A stretch of 64,000 nucleotides of DNA from a virus. This document shows, in pieces, positions 23,380 to 31,076 of this stretch (positions are counted from its first letter, which is position 1; each line of letters begins with the position of its first letter). The DNA lies in the IMG/VR virus record IMGVR_UViG_3300045256_000050, positions 1 to 64,000 of that record; one strand, 5' to 3'. The translations under genes and the position numbers were made by a program. The notes under the pieces were generated by a model that was given only the letters and a program-made list of their open reading frames with translations, was not told the origin of the DNA and did no database searches.

Positions 23380-24428
23380 TGACTCTGCCATGCCAATTTT
23401 TCCGCTGCAAAAAGAGCGGCTACATCTATTGCGTCGAGGGCAAGATACGCACGGCACCCTCGGACCGCCGTGCGTATCTTGCCGCCGTAACGGTCTGCCA
23501 ACTGTTCACGCCAAGTCCGGTTCGTGGCGTTGGCGGCTCGTATCGTACTGGCCGAGGCGGTGCGGTCCTTGCGGGGTCGGCTAATGTCTCCATTGTACCA
23601 GGAGATGCGGGGGATGTAATCTCGGAAGTGGCACTCGGCGGTGGGGAGGTTTCAGGACAGGCGTTAAGAACTGTTAACTACCGCCTCACTCCGACGGGTG
23701 GTGAGTTGGCGGCTGGGCAGGCGTTAAGAACTGTTAACTATCGAATCACTCCGACGGGCGGCGGGTTGGTGGCGGGTCAGGCTCCGAACTCCGTGGATTC
23801 GGCAAGTTCGGCTCCGGCGTTGACTGGCTTCAGTGTATCTCAGTTGCCGCAGGACGGTAGCGGGTTCGAGTACACCTGGGACGTGGTGCCCGGCTGGTAC
23901 ATGCACTTCCAGCCGAAACTCAACGGCGTGGACTTCTTTGATGAGTATGCGATTTGGGACGACACGACGGTGCCGCCCGTCTCTGACAGTTGGGGAGAGG
24001 AAATCTCGCCTGGGAACTTTGGCCCTGGGGACTTCGTGTATGGAAATACCTATTACTTCCGTGCCCGCAACCAGGACACGTCTTACAGTCCGCCGTCGCC
24101 GACTCAGTTCAGCCCGTGGGTGGACTACAGCTTTGTTTGCAACACCGTCCCGGACTTCGTTCGTGGCTTCGGTGTGACGAACCAGACTACCCAGCAGATA
24201 TTCCGGTTGGACTGGACGACGGCTCAACCGAACCTGACGATCAACATCTACCTGGAAGTTAACGGGGGTGGGTTCAATCAAATCCTTTCGGTGCCCGGCA
24301 CCAAGCCGATTGACTATGATGCCGGTGCGCCTTTCTTGGTCGGCACGACGTTGCGGTTCGAGGCCGAGTTCACTGACGGCGTAACAACCAGCAGCTTCCG
24401 TAACGGCCAGACCATCACCGTTACTTAA
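23379..24428 (+). CDS. fibre-like protein with 20-residue repeats, 349 aa
   Basis: A Cys-containing head is followed by 20-residue repeats (GQALRTVNYR-TPTGG-), two almost exact with a third diverged, then two beta-sandwich segments with fibronectin III character (FEYTWDVVPGWYMHFQ, QQIFRLDWTTAQPNL). At DNA level a 23-base stretch at 23658-23680 recurs exactly at 23718-23740. It is probably a virion surface protein. The start has no ribosome binding site. Confidence 0.55.
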   Translation: MTLPCQFFRCKKSGYIYCVEGKIRTAPSDRRAYLAAVTVCQLFTPSPVRGVGGSYRTGRGGAVLAGSANVSIVPGDAGDVISEVALGGGEVSGQALRTVNYRLTPTGGELAAGQALRTVNYRITPTGGGLVAGQAPNSVDSASSAPALTGFSVSQLPQDGSGFEYTWDVVPGWYMHFQPKLNGVDFFDEYAIWDDTTVPPVSDSWGEEISPGNFGPGDFVYGNTYYFRARNQDTSYSPPSPTQFSPWVDYSFVCNTVPDFVRGFGVTNQTTQQIFRLDWTTAQPNLTINIYLEVNGGGFNQILSVPGTKPIDYDAGAPFLVGTTLRFEAEFTDGVTTSSFRNGQTITVT

Positions 24429-24651
24429 CCCTGAGTCCTGACCGTTCGGGCTTGCTCAACCAGCCCATGCCGTCGAGTAGGCAGGCGGTGTGCCGGATGC
24501 TCTCGGCCACCTTCGTGTCGTGTTGGGCGTCGAGGACGAGGTTGCAGAGGATGTTGGCGAGTTCGCCTTTGCGTGCCGCTTCCTCCAGCTTGATGCCGAA
24601 CAGAAGCTCGATCTCGTTCATGGTTTGCAGGATGCGGGGAGTGTACGACAT
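24421..24651 (-). CDS. hypothetical helical protein, 76 aa
   Basis: All-helical pattern with alternating charges, ending in a basic Trp-containing tail. It is the last gene of a long - strand run and converges on the + strand fibre gene with an eight-base overlap. Confidence 0.6.
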   Translation of the reverse strand: MSYTPRILQTMNEIELLFGIKLEEAARKGELANILCNLVLDAQHDTKVAESIRHTACLLDGMGWLSKPERSGLRVK

Positions 24652-24860
24652 AGCATCTCCAGGTGAAGGTACTCACGATGACCAACGCACTGCTTCTCAG
24701 GATCGGGCTGCTCCCACTGCATCCCGACCTGCCCGCCAGGGATTGAGTGACACCCGATGGGGATGTCCTTGCTTCCGCCGCCGTTCTCGATTGTCTCTAC
24801 CCATTCGCCGCTGCCGTCGTACAACGGGGACTCTCGGTTGAAGGGGCAGGTCTTACACAT
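24618..24860 (-). CDS. DUF6283-like Cys protein, 80 aa
   Basis: The order MCKTCPFNR, then IGCHS, then QCVGH resembles DUF6283-type phage proteins (CxxCPxR, CH, CxG) that probably bind a metal through three Cys and a His. The start at 24860 is internal to the end of the upstream peptidase gene (64-base overlap). The function is unknown. Confidence 0.5.
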   Translation of the reverse strand: MCKTCPFNRESPLYDGSGEWVETIENGGGSKDIPIGCHSIPGGQVGMQWEQPDPEKQCVGHREYLHLEMLCRTLPASCKP

Positions 24861-25489
24861 GGCTCGTTCAGACACAGCACTTGCTCCGGGTTGGGGAACT
24901 CGGACTCCAGTTGCTCGGTGTACCGCTGGTAGCCGTCCGCAGTCGGGTCGTACTTCCGCTGCACCTGGACGTGTAGGTGTGGGAACCAGTTGCCGTTGTG
25001 CGGGTAGCTGCCGACTTCGCCGAGCATGTGCCCCTTCTCGTAGCTGCGACCGACGAAGCCGTAGGCGTTCCACAGGTGGGCGAAGGTGACGAACAGGGTG
25101 CCCGTCTCGAAGGTGCCCATCTGGAAGATCATGCGGGTGCCCCAGCCGCCGGTGCGGTCCGGGTCTTCTTCCATTAAGATGAGGCGTCCCGGACCGGGTA
25201 GGTAGACGGGCGTGTCGGGCGGGACGTTGTAGTCCACGCCGACGTGGATCGTGTGGCCGGGCTTTTGGTAGTGACCCCGCCAGAGCCACATCCGGTCTTC
25301 CATCCAGCCGCCGTAGGAGAAGTCGATCCCGTCACGGGCGTGGAGTCCCTTGACCCAGGTTTCACAGGTCTTGGGATCGAGGAGTGGGTTGGTGAACAGG
25401 TTGGTGTTCTGCTGCGACTCTTCGTCGAGGTTCAGGTGCTTCCACTTGCGGTCTTTGTACTGAGGGAACAGTAGGTGGTGCAGCATCAT
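24797..25489 (-). CDS. M23-family peptidase (LytM-type), 230 aa
   Basis: The catalytic zinc motifs are present in order: HVGVD (His82, Asp86), FAHLW (His138) and HLHV (His171, His173), with the glycine-rich core of LytM domains between them. Such enzymes cut peptidoglycan cross-bridges, so it is likely a lysis or entry hydrolase. No signal peptide is seen. Two tandem TGTCAAGTTAC-type motifs lie just ahead of the start codon. Confidence 0.75.
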   Translation of the reverse strand: MMLHHLLFPQYKDRKWKHLNLDEESQQNTNLFTNPLLDPKTCETWVKGLHARDGIDFSYGGWMEDRMWLWRGHYQKPGHTIHVGVDYNVPPDTPVYLPGPGRLILMEEDPDRTGGWGTRMIFQMGTFETGTLFVTFAHLWNAYGFVGRSYEKGHMLGEVGSYPHNGNWFPHLHVQVQRKYDPTADGYQRYTEQLESEFPNPEQVLCLNEPCVRPAPSTESPRCTTAAANG

Positions 25490-25496
25490 TACCTCG

Positions 25497-25518
25497 TGTC
25501 AAGTTACGTCAAGTTACA
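25497..25518 (-). promoter_or_regulatory. tandem TGTAACTTGACA-type motif before the M23 gene
   Basis: Read on the - strand, TGTAACTTGA-CGTAACTTGACA gives two overlapping copies of a core found at several other places in the window (4705, 4747, 27150, 27170, 30845, 51823). It lies within 30 bases of the start codon, a plausible operator or RNA-control position. Confidence 0.5.
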
Positions 25519-25520
25519 TT

Positions 25521-25694
25521 TTACCCGCTGACTCGTCGGCCGTAATTTGAGGCACCGACTCGGAGTAGGATTTCCCGGTAGACCTTCGTCCAGTCGGGGC
25601 GGGTGTTCTCTTTGAGGAAGGCGTCGAGGCCAAAGCCGTACTGTTTACAGAGGGCCACGCAGTCTTGGCGGGTCTTGGGTTGGGTCTTGCTCAT
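25521..25694 (-). CDS. small protein, 57 aa
   Basis: The reverse frame from ATG 25694 to TAA 25521 encodes MSKTQPKTRQDCVALCKQ and continues with a helical, basic sequence ending GRRVSG. It lies between two well-supported genes of the same strand with a spacing of four bases to its upstream neighbour. The function is unknown. Confidence 0.5.
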   Translation of the reverse strand: MSKTQPKTRQDCVALCKQYGFGLDAFLKENTRPDWTKVYREILLRVGASNYGRRVSG

Positions 25695-25698
25695 GCCC

Positions 25699-25866
25699 TT
25701 ATATATCGGGCACGTCGGGGTTGTCTAATGTGGGCAACGGCCCCTTACCGCTGAGTAAGCGGTAGAGGCCGTAGAAGTAGTATACCGCCTGGAAGCCGAT
25801 TGTAACGAGGAGCGGCAGCAGATTGCCGTCGAGGGAGGCGAGCCAAGCGGACCAGGGGAACGGCAT
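25699..25866 (-). CDS. small membrane protein, 55 aa
   Basis: The reverse frame from ATG 25866 to TAA 25699 has one hydrophobic stretch (LLPLLVTIGFQAVYYFYGL). Its ATG overlaps the TGA of the upstream gene, which supports translation by coupling. Confidence 0.55.
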   Translation of the reverse strand: MPFPWSAWLASLDGNLLPLLVTIGFQAVYYFYGLYRLLSGKGPLPTLDNPDVPDI

Positions 25867-26054
25867 CACTGGCCCCAGAGCTTCGTGTCTTGGTGGACAA
25901 AGCCGTCGGTCACGATGACGCTGAGGTTCACGTCATCGTCCTTCGTCGTGTCCACCACGTTCAGGCCGAACGAGCGGAGGACGGCGTTGAACTTGTCGAT
26001 GATGGCGAGGGCGTCATCGTCGTAGTTGATAATAATCTTGTGTGCTTGAGCCAC
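25866..26054 (-). CDS. hypothetical protein, 62 aa
   Basis: A small alpha/beta pattern (HKIIINYDDDALAIIDKF, then VNLSVIVTDGF). It overlaps both neighbours, as is usual in this run. No family is recognised. Confidence 0.6.
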   Translation of the reverse strand: MAQAHKIIINYDDDALAIIDKFNAVLRSFGLNVVDTTKDDDVNLSVIVTDGFVHQDTKLWGQ

Positions 26055-26184
26055 TGTAGTTCCTCATGCGTAGCGGCTCGGTCTGGTTGGCACCGAGCCA
26101 GGACTTTGCGACAATGATGAACGTCCACACGAACATCACGATGCAGAGGATCGGCCAGACGAGCAGCCAGTCGTTGAAGTCCAT
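26014..26184 (-). CDS. small membrane protein, 56 aa
   Basis: The reverse frame from ATG 26184 to TGA 26014 begins MDFNDWLLVWPILCIVMFVW, one membrane span, and has CAGGAGAGCG upstream as ribosome binding site. It overlaps the next gene by 41 bases. Confidence 0.55.
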   Translation of the reverse strand: MDFNDWLLVWPILCIVMFVWTFIIVAKSWLGANQTEPLRMRNYSGSSTQDYYQLRR

Positions 26185-26241
26185 GTTCGCTCTCCTGAAA
26201 GGGCGAAACTTGTTCTACCACCGGCTGCCGTCTGGGGCAAG

Positions 26242-28188
26242 TTATTTCTTGTGTTTGCAGCCCGGCAGGTGGCCCTGCAAGAACAGGTTCGGGCACTTGC
26301 ACTCGTCCGTGGCGTCGGCGATCTGCTCGATGGCGGCGATGCCACGAGTGTCGATGGTCACTTCGCCGAGGACTTCCACGTCCTTCCCCTTGTAGCCCTC
26401 GCAGTAGTCGATGATGACCGTCGGCGACTTGCTGCGGTCCGCCCGGCCGACCATCTGTGCGATATCGGCCTGGGTCGGTTCGACGTGCTTGCCGTCGATG
26501 ATGTTCAACCCCTTCTCCAGCGGAATCTTCGTCTTCAGGGCTTCGGCCGGGACCACCTTCGTCGGGCTGTTCGCCGGGTAGTGTTCCGGCATGACGATGG
26601 GCTGCACGCCGGGCGGCAGGTTCGTCAGTTCGCCGAACTTGACATCGTGCCACTTCACGACCGGCTCGGCCAGGATGTCGTACATCGACCCGGCGGCTTC
26701 CGGCTTGTTCTTCAGGAACTCGTCGAAGACCGGGAAGCCGGTGTGCGACTTCCTCTCGATGACGCCATCATCCTTGCCCTTCCAGGTCATGAGTCGGGTG
26801 ATGTCGCCCATGACGACTCGGGCGTGGCCCGGCCCGTCGGTGAACTCCACGAGGATGTCGCCGCCCAGGAATTCCTTTGTGATCTTACCCTTCCGGTCCT
26901 TGTACTCCATGCCGTCGGCGAAGTACGTTACTTCGTCGTTCAGCTTCGGCATGTTCGGCCGGTTGGTGATCGCCAGCTTGAAGGCGTCAAACCCGCACGG
27001 TTCTTCGTGAGCGGCTTGGTTGTCGAGCATCACGAACACCCAATCGTCCTTCTTCTTGCCGACGCTGACGACGGTGCCCTCCTGCCCCTTGCTCGACCCG
27101 TGCCGCAGGATCACCCGGTCGTATCGCTGGAACTCCGTCGCTACAGGGAGTTTCGTAACTTGACATTCGTGACAAGTTACGGACTTCATCATGTAGTTGC
27201 AGAGGTTGATGGCGAACCGCTTCGGGCCGAAGGCGGGCCACGTCTTGCCGTCGTCGATGGCGGCGATCTGGCCGTGTTCGCCCTTGTGTTCGCCGTTGAG
27301 GATTTCGACGTAATCCCCGACGGCGTAGAGGTTACGTTCCCTGATCTCCCCGCCTCGCAGCTTCTCCATGTACTCCAGGCTGGCGGGAAGCGGCTCCTGC
27401 ATCAGCTTGACGGTTCGCATGTACTCCTTCTTCATCACCGGATGGATGCCTTCACTGACGCCGTGCATGACCCGGAACTGCTGGCTTTCCGGGGACGGCT
27501 TGACGCAGGTGACGGTCTTGGCTTCCGGGATGTCCAGAAGGTCGGCCATGTCGGCACACGCCTTCTGCATCGCCTCCTTGCGTGCCTCCGTGGCCTTCTT
27601 CATATAGATGCTGTCGCCTTCGTGGAAGACGAAGTATTCCTGCGGTTCCAGGGGGTTCGGCTTGGTGAAGAGATTGCAGATGGTCAGCCACGCCTCTTCG
27701 ATGCGGAACGGCCATGCGTCCTTGCCGCTGTGAATGGAGAGGGCGGTGAACTGCCGCTTGTACGCCTCGATCTTCTTCTCTTGCTTCTTGCAGATCGCCT
27801 TGCGGATGGCGTCACATTGTTCTTCGAGGAAGCCGACTTCGACGAGCATCTGGTTGGCTTCGGCGACTTCCTTCGTCCGCTCCATCACCTTGTCCATGAC
27901 GCCGAGGCGGTGCCGCAGGGTTTCCCGGCCTGCGATGGGCGGGAGGAAGCGGATGGTCTGCCCCTTCAGGTTGTTGATGTCGAACATCTTCTTGTCAACG
28001 ACCTTGCCGTCTTCACCAATGACAGTGGGTTCGGCGACGGCATCGGCAGCCTCGACGGCTTCGCCGTAGGCCCGCTTGATGTCGGACATGGGGATGCTGG
28101 TTGTTTTCTTGGGGTCGTCGTTCATGTATGTCTCCCGGTGAGCGTTGAGCCAGAGGGCACGAGCCGCAGCGTATGAGTAGTGAGTCAT
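26242..28188 (-). CDS. large KOW-repeat protein, 648 aa
   Basis: The middle third carries three KOW/SH3-like units: VGDYVEILNGEHKGEHGQIA, YDRVILRHGSSKGQEGTVVS and NDEVTYFADGMEYKDRKGKI, the type found in NusG and ribosomal proteins. The first 200 residues are helical and charged; the C-terminal part ends in a CKCPN-CKH cluster. ATG 28188 overlaps the upstream stop (ATGA); ATG 28125, behind GGGAGAC, is an alternative. A role in transcription or RNA binding is possible but not shown. Two TGTCAAGTTAC-like motifs lie inside it (27150-27183). Confidence 0.55.
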   Translation of the reverse strand: MTHYSYAAARALWLNAHRETYMNDDPKKTTSIPMSDIKRAYGEAVEAADAVAEPTVIGEDGKVVDKKMFDINNLKGQTIRFLPPIAGRETLRHRLGVMDKVMERTKEVAEANQMLVEVGFLEEQCDAIRKAICKKQEKKIEAYKRQFTALSIHSGKDAWPFRIEEAWLTICNLFTKPNPLEPQEYFVFHEGDSIYMKKATEARKEAMQKACADMADLLDIPEAKTVTCVKPSPESQQFRVMHGVSEGIHPVMKKEYMRTVKLMQEPLPASLEYMEKLRGGEIRERNLYAVGDYVEILNGEHKGEHGQIAAIDDGKTWPAFGPKRFAINLCNYMMKSVTCHECQVTKLPVATEFQRYDRVILRHGSSKGQEGTVVSVGKKKDDWVFVMLDNQAAHEEPCGFDAFKLAITNRPNMPKLNDEVTYFADGMEYKDRKGKITKEFLGGDILVEFTDGPGHARVVMGDITRLMTWKGKDDGVIERKSHTGFPVFDEFLKNKPEAAGSMYDILAEPVVKWHDVKFGELTNLPPGVQPIVMPEHYPANSPTKVVPAEALKTKIPLEKGLNIIDGKHVEPTQADIAQMVGRADRSKSPTVIIDYCEGYKGKDVEVLGEVTIDTRGIAAIEQIADATDECKCPNLFLQGHLPGCKHKK

Positions 28189-28421
28189 GTGCGGTACTTG
28201 GCGTACTTCTTCTGGATGTAGGGGTCGTGCGGGAACTCTTCGAGCATCCTCAGCCCGGCCCGCCTGTCCAAGCGGTGTAACAGGAAGCAGGCCGGGGTGA
28301 GGAGTGCGACGACGGCGAGGAAGTAGAGGATCGGGAGGAAGCTGAGCTTGACGATGGACAACATCAGCACGAAGCCGATGACGAGCCAGCCGTTCAGGTT
28401 CGGTCCTTCCACGATCTTCAT
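28185..28421 (-). CDS. two-span membrane protein, 78 aa
   Basis: Hydrophobic stretches at about residues 11-28 and 29-50 are followed by a basic, soluble tail (HRLDRRAGLRMLEEF, KKYAKYRT). It overlaps the downstream gene by four bases. The function is unknown. Confidence 0.55.
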   Translation of the reverse strand: MKIVEGPNLNGWLVIGFVLMLSIVKLSFLPILYFLAVVALLTPACFLLHRLDRRAGLRMLEEFPHDPYIQKKYAKYRT

Positions 28422-28424
28422 GAC

Positions 28425-28871
28425 TCACTCGCTTTCGTAGTTCACGGCTTCAACCTCGAACGGGGCTTGGTGGTAGCCGTAGTGCAGAACTTGTTCCAGG
28501 TAGAGGGCCAGGAACGTCATCATGTCGCCCACCCTTTCGACCTGAAGGACGTGCCCGAGTTCGTGGCGAATGAGCCGGGGCGTTTCGTGTCCTTCAGTAA
28601 TCAGGATGCCGTACCCGAGGGTAAGTCCGGCAGCCATCTCGATGTCGAGCAGGTCTTTACTCAGTAGCTCCAGCCCTTCCGGCGGTGGGGGCATCTGTGC
28701 TACAGTTAGCACACGAACGAGATCGGGGCGTAGGATTCCGATTTTGGACGCAAACGCAGTCTCGTCCGGGGTGAGTTCTCTGCCGTGGGCGAGGACGTTG
28801 GCTCGGTTGGCCTCGGCCCAGGGTATGACGGCAGGCAGAATCTCACTCAGCGGCAGCGGGTTCGACGGCAT
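28425..28871 (-). CDS. zincin-like metallopeptidase, 148 aa
   Basis: HELGH at residues 103-107 is a perfect HExxH zinc motif, and a later Glu (FEVEAVNYE) may be the third ligand, as in small gluzincins. Leu/Pro-rich segments precede it. The substrate is unknown. The gene starts within the end of the upstream gene. Confidence 0.6.
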   Translation of the reverse strand: MPSNPLPLSEILPAVIPWAEANRANVLAHGRELTPDETAFASKIGILRPDLVRVLTVAQMPPPPEGLELLSKDLLDIEMAAGLTLGYGILITEGHETPRLIRHELGHVLQVERVGDMMTFLALYLEQVLHYGYHQAPFEVEAVNYESE

Positions 28872-29181
28872 CGGTCTTCTCCTCCACAGTGGCGTCCGGG
28901 GGAGCGGTTGTGGGCGTGGGGGTGGCGGCGGGCTTGTCCTCTTTGCCCGAGGACAATTCTACCAACCAACCGATCTTGTTGCCGCTGAACTTGGCCGGAA
29001 TGTTGGTCGGCAGGGTGGCGAGCTTGGTGATCTCGCTCCACGGGATGACCGGGAGCTTCCGCTTGCCCTTGTGGAAGGCGACACCGGCCTCGGACACGGT
29101 GACGCACACGTCACCCTTGCACCCGTTGATGTCTTCGACCGTCAGTTCCCGCACAACGGGCTTGGTGAGCTTGGTTGCCAT
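28843..29181 (-). CDS. hypothetical protein with Pro/Thr-rich tail, 112 aa
   Basis: Residues 1-75 look like a small beta-rich domain (VCVTVSEAGVAFHKGKRKL); residues 78-112 are a low-complexity Ala/Pro/Thr/Glu tail. It is the first gene behind the - strand promoter at 29220-29248. Confidence 0.6.
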   Translation of the reverse strand: MATKLTKPVVRELTVEDINGCKGDVCVTVSEAGVAFHKGKRKLPVIPWSEITKLATLPTNIPAKFSGNKIGWLVELSSGKEDKPAATPTPTTAPPDATVEEKTDAVEPAAAE

Positions 29182-29219
29182 TTCTCTCCTCGTGTGGTTA
29201 GTGCCGTCTAGGCAGGGTT

Positions 29220-29248
29220 AAGATACAGCCCACTCCCGCTGGTGTCAA
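29220..29248 (-). promoter_or_regulatory. sigma70-type promoter for the 29181-24421 run
   Basis: On the - strand TTGACA (29248-29243) and TATCTT (29225-29220) are separated by 17 bases. Transcription would start about 30 bases ahead of the first gene. Confidence 0.65.
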
Positions 29249-29343
29249 ATCAAACCGCCCGGTTCAGGGCTGACCTGAATGGGTTTTCGTCACAAACAAC
29301 ACCCGCTGAGGCTAGATATTAGGAGTTCGTATTGGAGAAACAA

Positions 29344-29766
29344 ATGCGGGATTTCAATGAGTTCCTTATCGAGAACGACCAGCGGGTGTTCAACGAGATT
29401 TTCGGCAAGATCGCCGGTGCCCTGGGGATGGGCGGGCCGGAGTGGGTCGGCTACCTGAAGAAGCTGTCGGCCACCCCGGAGGGTCCGGTCGCCCAGCAGA
29501 TGCTCAAGATGTTCACTAAAGGCGTGGACCCGAAGGATTACATGTGGGTCAAGCAGAATCAGAACGACGTGTTCCGCTTCCTCCAGAAGCACCGGAACAA
29601 CCTGGAAGGGATGGGTGTGAACGTAGACGGGTTGATTAAGAAGCTGGGAATCTACGACCCGACCGACTTGGCGATCAAGCAGTCCGGCAATGCTGGCTGG
29701 CTCGGCAACCGGAACGTTTCGGCTCACGACAACCACGCCACGGCGAACGTCAAGAGCCTTCGCTAA
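29344..29766 (+). CDS. putative virion-internal protein with capsid-targeting-like N-terminus, 140 aa
   Basis: ATG 29344 lies 6 bases after GGAG. The N-terminus MRDFNEFLIEN matches the pattern of the T4 capsid-targeting peptide (MKTYxEFIxE), which delivers internal proteins into the prohead and is cut after Glu. The rest is helical, with Gly- and Met-rich segments, and is not recognised. Confidence 0.5.
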   Translation: MRDFNEFLIENDQRVFNEIFGKIAGALGMGGPEWVGYLKKLSATPEGPVAQQMLKMFTKGVDPKDYMWVKQNQNDVFRFLQKHRNNLEGMGVNVDGLIKKLGIYDPTDLAIKQSGNAGWLGNRNVSAHDNHATANVKSLR

Positions 29767-30101
29767 AACCCGTCTCTCTTCCAATTCACCTTTGGCCTAC
29801 AAGTCCTCTCCCAGAAGTACCAACACGTCCGGGCGAGGGCTTGTATGTTTTCCGGCAGTTCTTCGAGCAGGAAGCGGATGTGGTTGATGAGGGTGCAGGG
29901 CCACTCCTGGCAAATCTCCTCGTTCCGCAGGTAGCAGATCAGGACGCCGGGGGTGACGGGTTCGTATTCACCAAAGTCATTCGCCCAGATCGGGCTGTCG
30001 TGCTGGATGGGGTCTTCGACGCCGCCCCAGATCGACCGAACGAGTAGTTGTTCGGGGGTGGTCAGGTCGCAGGAAAAGTCGGGGTGGATCGCTGTGCGCA
30101 T
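29763..30101 (-). CDS. hypothetical protein, 112 aa
   Basis: Acidic first half with several Trp and Cys residues (ICQEWPC, TCWYFWERTC), then a basic tail. It converges on the + strand gene at 29766 with a 4-base overlap. No family is recognised. Confidence 0.55.
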   Translation of the reverse strand: MRTAIHPDFSCDLTTPEQLLVRSIWGGVEDPIQHDSPIWANDFGEYEPVTPGVLICYLRNEEICQEWPCTLINHIRFLLEELPENIQALARTCWYFWERTCRPKVNWKRDGF

Positions 30102-30156
30102 ACCAGGGGCCGTAAGGTGAAAGACAACAGATCATAGTAAAGACTAAATCTCTATC

Positions 30157-30165
30157 TGTTATAAT
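30157..30165 (+). promoter_or_regulatory. consensus extended -10 promoter
   Basis: TGTTATAAT is an exact extended -10 (TGnTATAAT). Upstream no good -35 is present, as is usual for this class. Transcription would start near 30172, at the first base of a perfect GCGCCC-GGTA-GGGCGC hairpin. Confidence 0.65.
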
Positions 30166-30170
30166 AGAGA

Positions 30171-30500
30171 GCGCCCGGTAGGGCGCAGCCTCGACTATGA
30201 CCCATGCACTCAGTAAAGTGCGCATGGCGTCGTACTTCCACAGTCAAGTGGTTTTAAGTAGCTGTTGTGTTTGGGTTTCCAAACCTTCTCCGCTGCACGC
30301 TACCCCGATTGACTAGGCGTGCATTTACGGCATTAAGGGGTGCGGAGTCGGAATACCTCCACCCGGCGATTGGGTCTGAGTCGTCTGGTTACAACTACCC
30401 TGGTCCCCGAAGGGTCGCTAAGGTTTTTCTTCGCCCACCCCCTGGCGGCTACTCGGCCGGGGCTTCGGGCGCACAGTTCCCAGACATCTTAAACAACAAA
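30171..30500 (+). ncRNA. candidate structured RNA with pseudoknot
   Basis: A row of stems follows the promoter: 30171-30186 (GCGCCC/GGGCGC), 30202-30227 (CCATG-CACT/AGTG-CATGG), CCAC/GTGG near 30238, then a nested set. In the nested set CTCCGC (30288-30293) pairs GCGGAG (30342-30347). Inside it TGCACGC (30294-30300) pairs GCGTGCA (30317-30323), and CCCC (30303-30306) in that loop pairs GGGG (30337-30340), an H-type pseudoknot. Further stems are ACCC/GGGT and ACCCT/AGGGT. No tRNA-like ends are visible, so it is not an ordinary tmRNA. It could also be the leader of the GNAT gene at 30529. Confidence 0.55.
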
Positions 30501-30528
30501 TCGGCCCCGTCAACACTACTTTCAAAAT

Positions 30529-31008
30529 ATGCTGACCCAACTCACCGAAAACCACGTTGACGCCGTTCTGGGCATCTGCCAGCAGTGCTACCCCAACCCC
30601 GAGTATTGGGAGACTCGCACCAACGTCATGACTAAGCTGCACAACTACTCGCCGGGCTGCATCGGGTGGGAGGAGGACGGCAAGCTCGTCGCTTACTACC
30701 TGTTCTGGCCGTGGAACAAGGTCCGCTCCTACCCGCTCGACCGGGAGGACTGCTGGCTCAACAACCAGCAGCCGACGGTCATGTACAGCCACGACATCTG
30801 CATACTTCCATCATACCGTGGAAAAGGAATTGCGCAAGAGCTTTTGTCAAGTTACGAAACCCAGGCGAGGGAACTCGGCCTGCGGGTCGGCGTAGGTACT
30901 GCCGTGCGTGGGACTTGGGTGTTGTGGAAGAGATGGGGCTGGGAGCCGGTCGAGCGGGTGAACTACGGCCCGGAAGAGGCGTGGCTAATTTTGAAGTTTC
31001 TCTCTTGA
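30529..31008 (+). CDS. GNAT-family N-acetyltransferase, 159 aa
   Basis: The acetyl-CoA loop RGKGIA (97-102), preceded by the strand DICILPSY and followed by the helix QELLSSYETQARELG, is the GNAT core; GVGTAVRGTWVLWKRWGW is the following strand and helix. The substrate is unknown. TGTCAAGTTACGAAAC, a motif repeated elsewhere in the window, lies in its coding sequence (30845-30860). Confidence 0.75.
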   Translation: MLTQLTENHVDAVLGICQQCYPNPEYWETRTNVMTKLHNYSPGCIGWEEDGKLVAYYLFWPWNKVRSYPLDREDCWLNNQQPTVMYSHDICILPSYRGKGIAQELLSSYETQARELGLRVGVGTAVRGTWVLWKRWGWEPVERVNYGPEEAWLILKFLS

Positions 31009-31033
31009 CTTCTTGTTACGCTTCTGGTTTATT
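31005..31033 (+). promoter_or_regulatory. sigma70-type promoter for the DUF7873 gene
   Basis: TTGACT (31005-31010), a 17-base spacer and TTTATT (31028-31033) precede the gene at 31077 by about 40 bases, overlapping the stop of the GNAT gene. Confidence 0.55.
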
Positions 31034-31076
31034 ACACAACTCAAGTTGAAAGTAACGAAACACAAGGAAGTGTAAC

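Noticed and set aside
26251-28176. Forward open frame of 641 codons opposite the KOW-repeat gene
   Set aside because: Shadow of the reverse gene; composition is that of antisense GC-rich coding DNA and no ribosome binding site is present.
30157-30500. tmRNA or group I intron at the structured RNA
   Set aside because: No tRNA-like acceptor or T arm and no tag frame were found; P7/R/S-type intron elements are absent.
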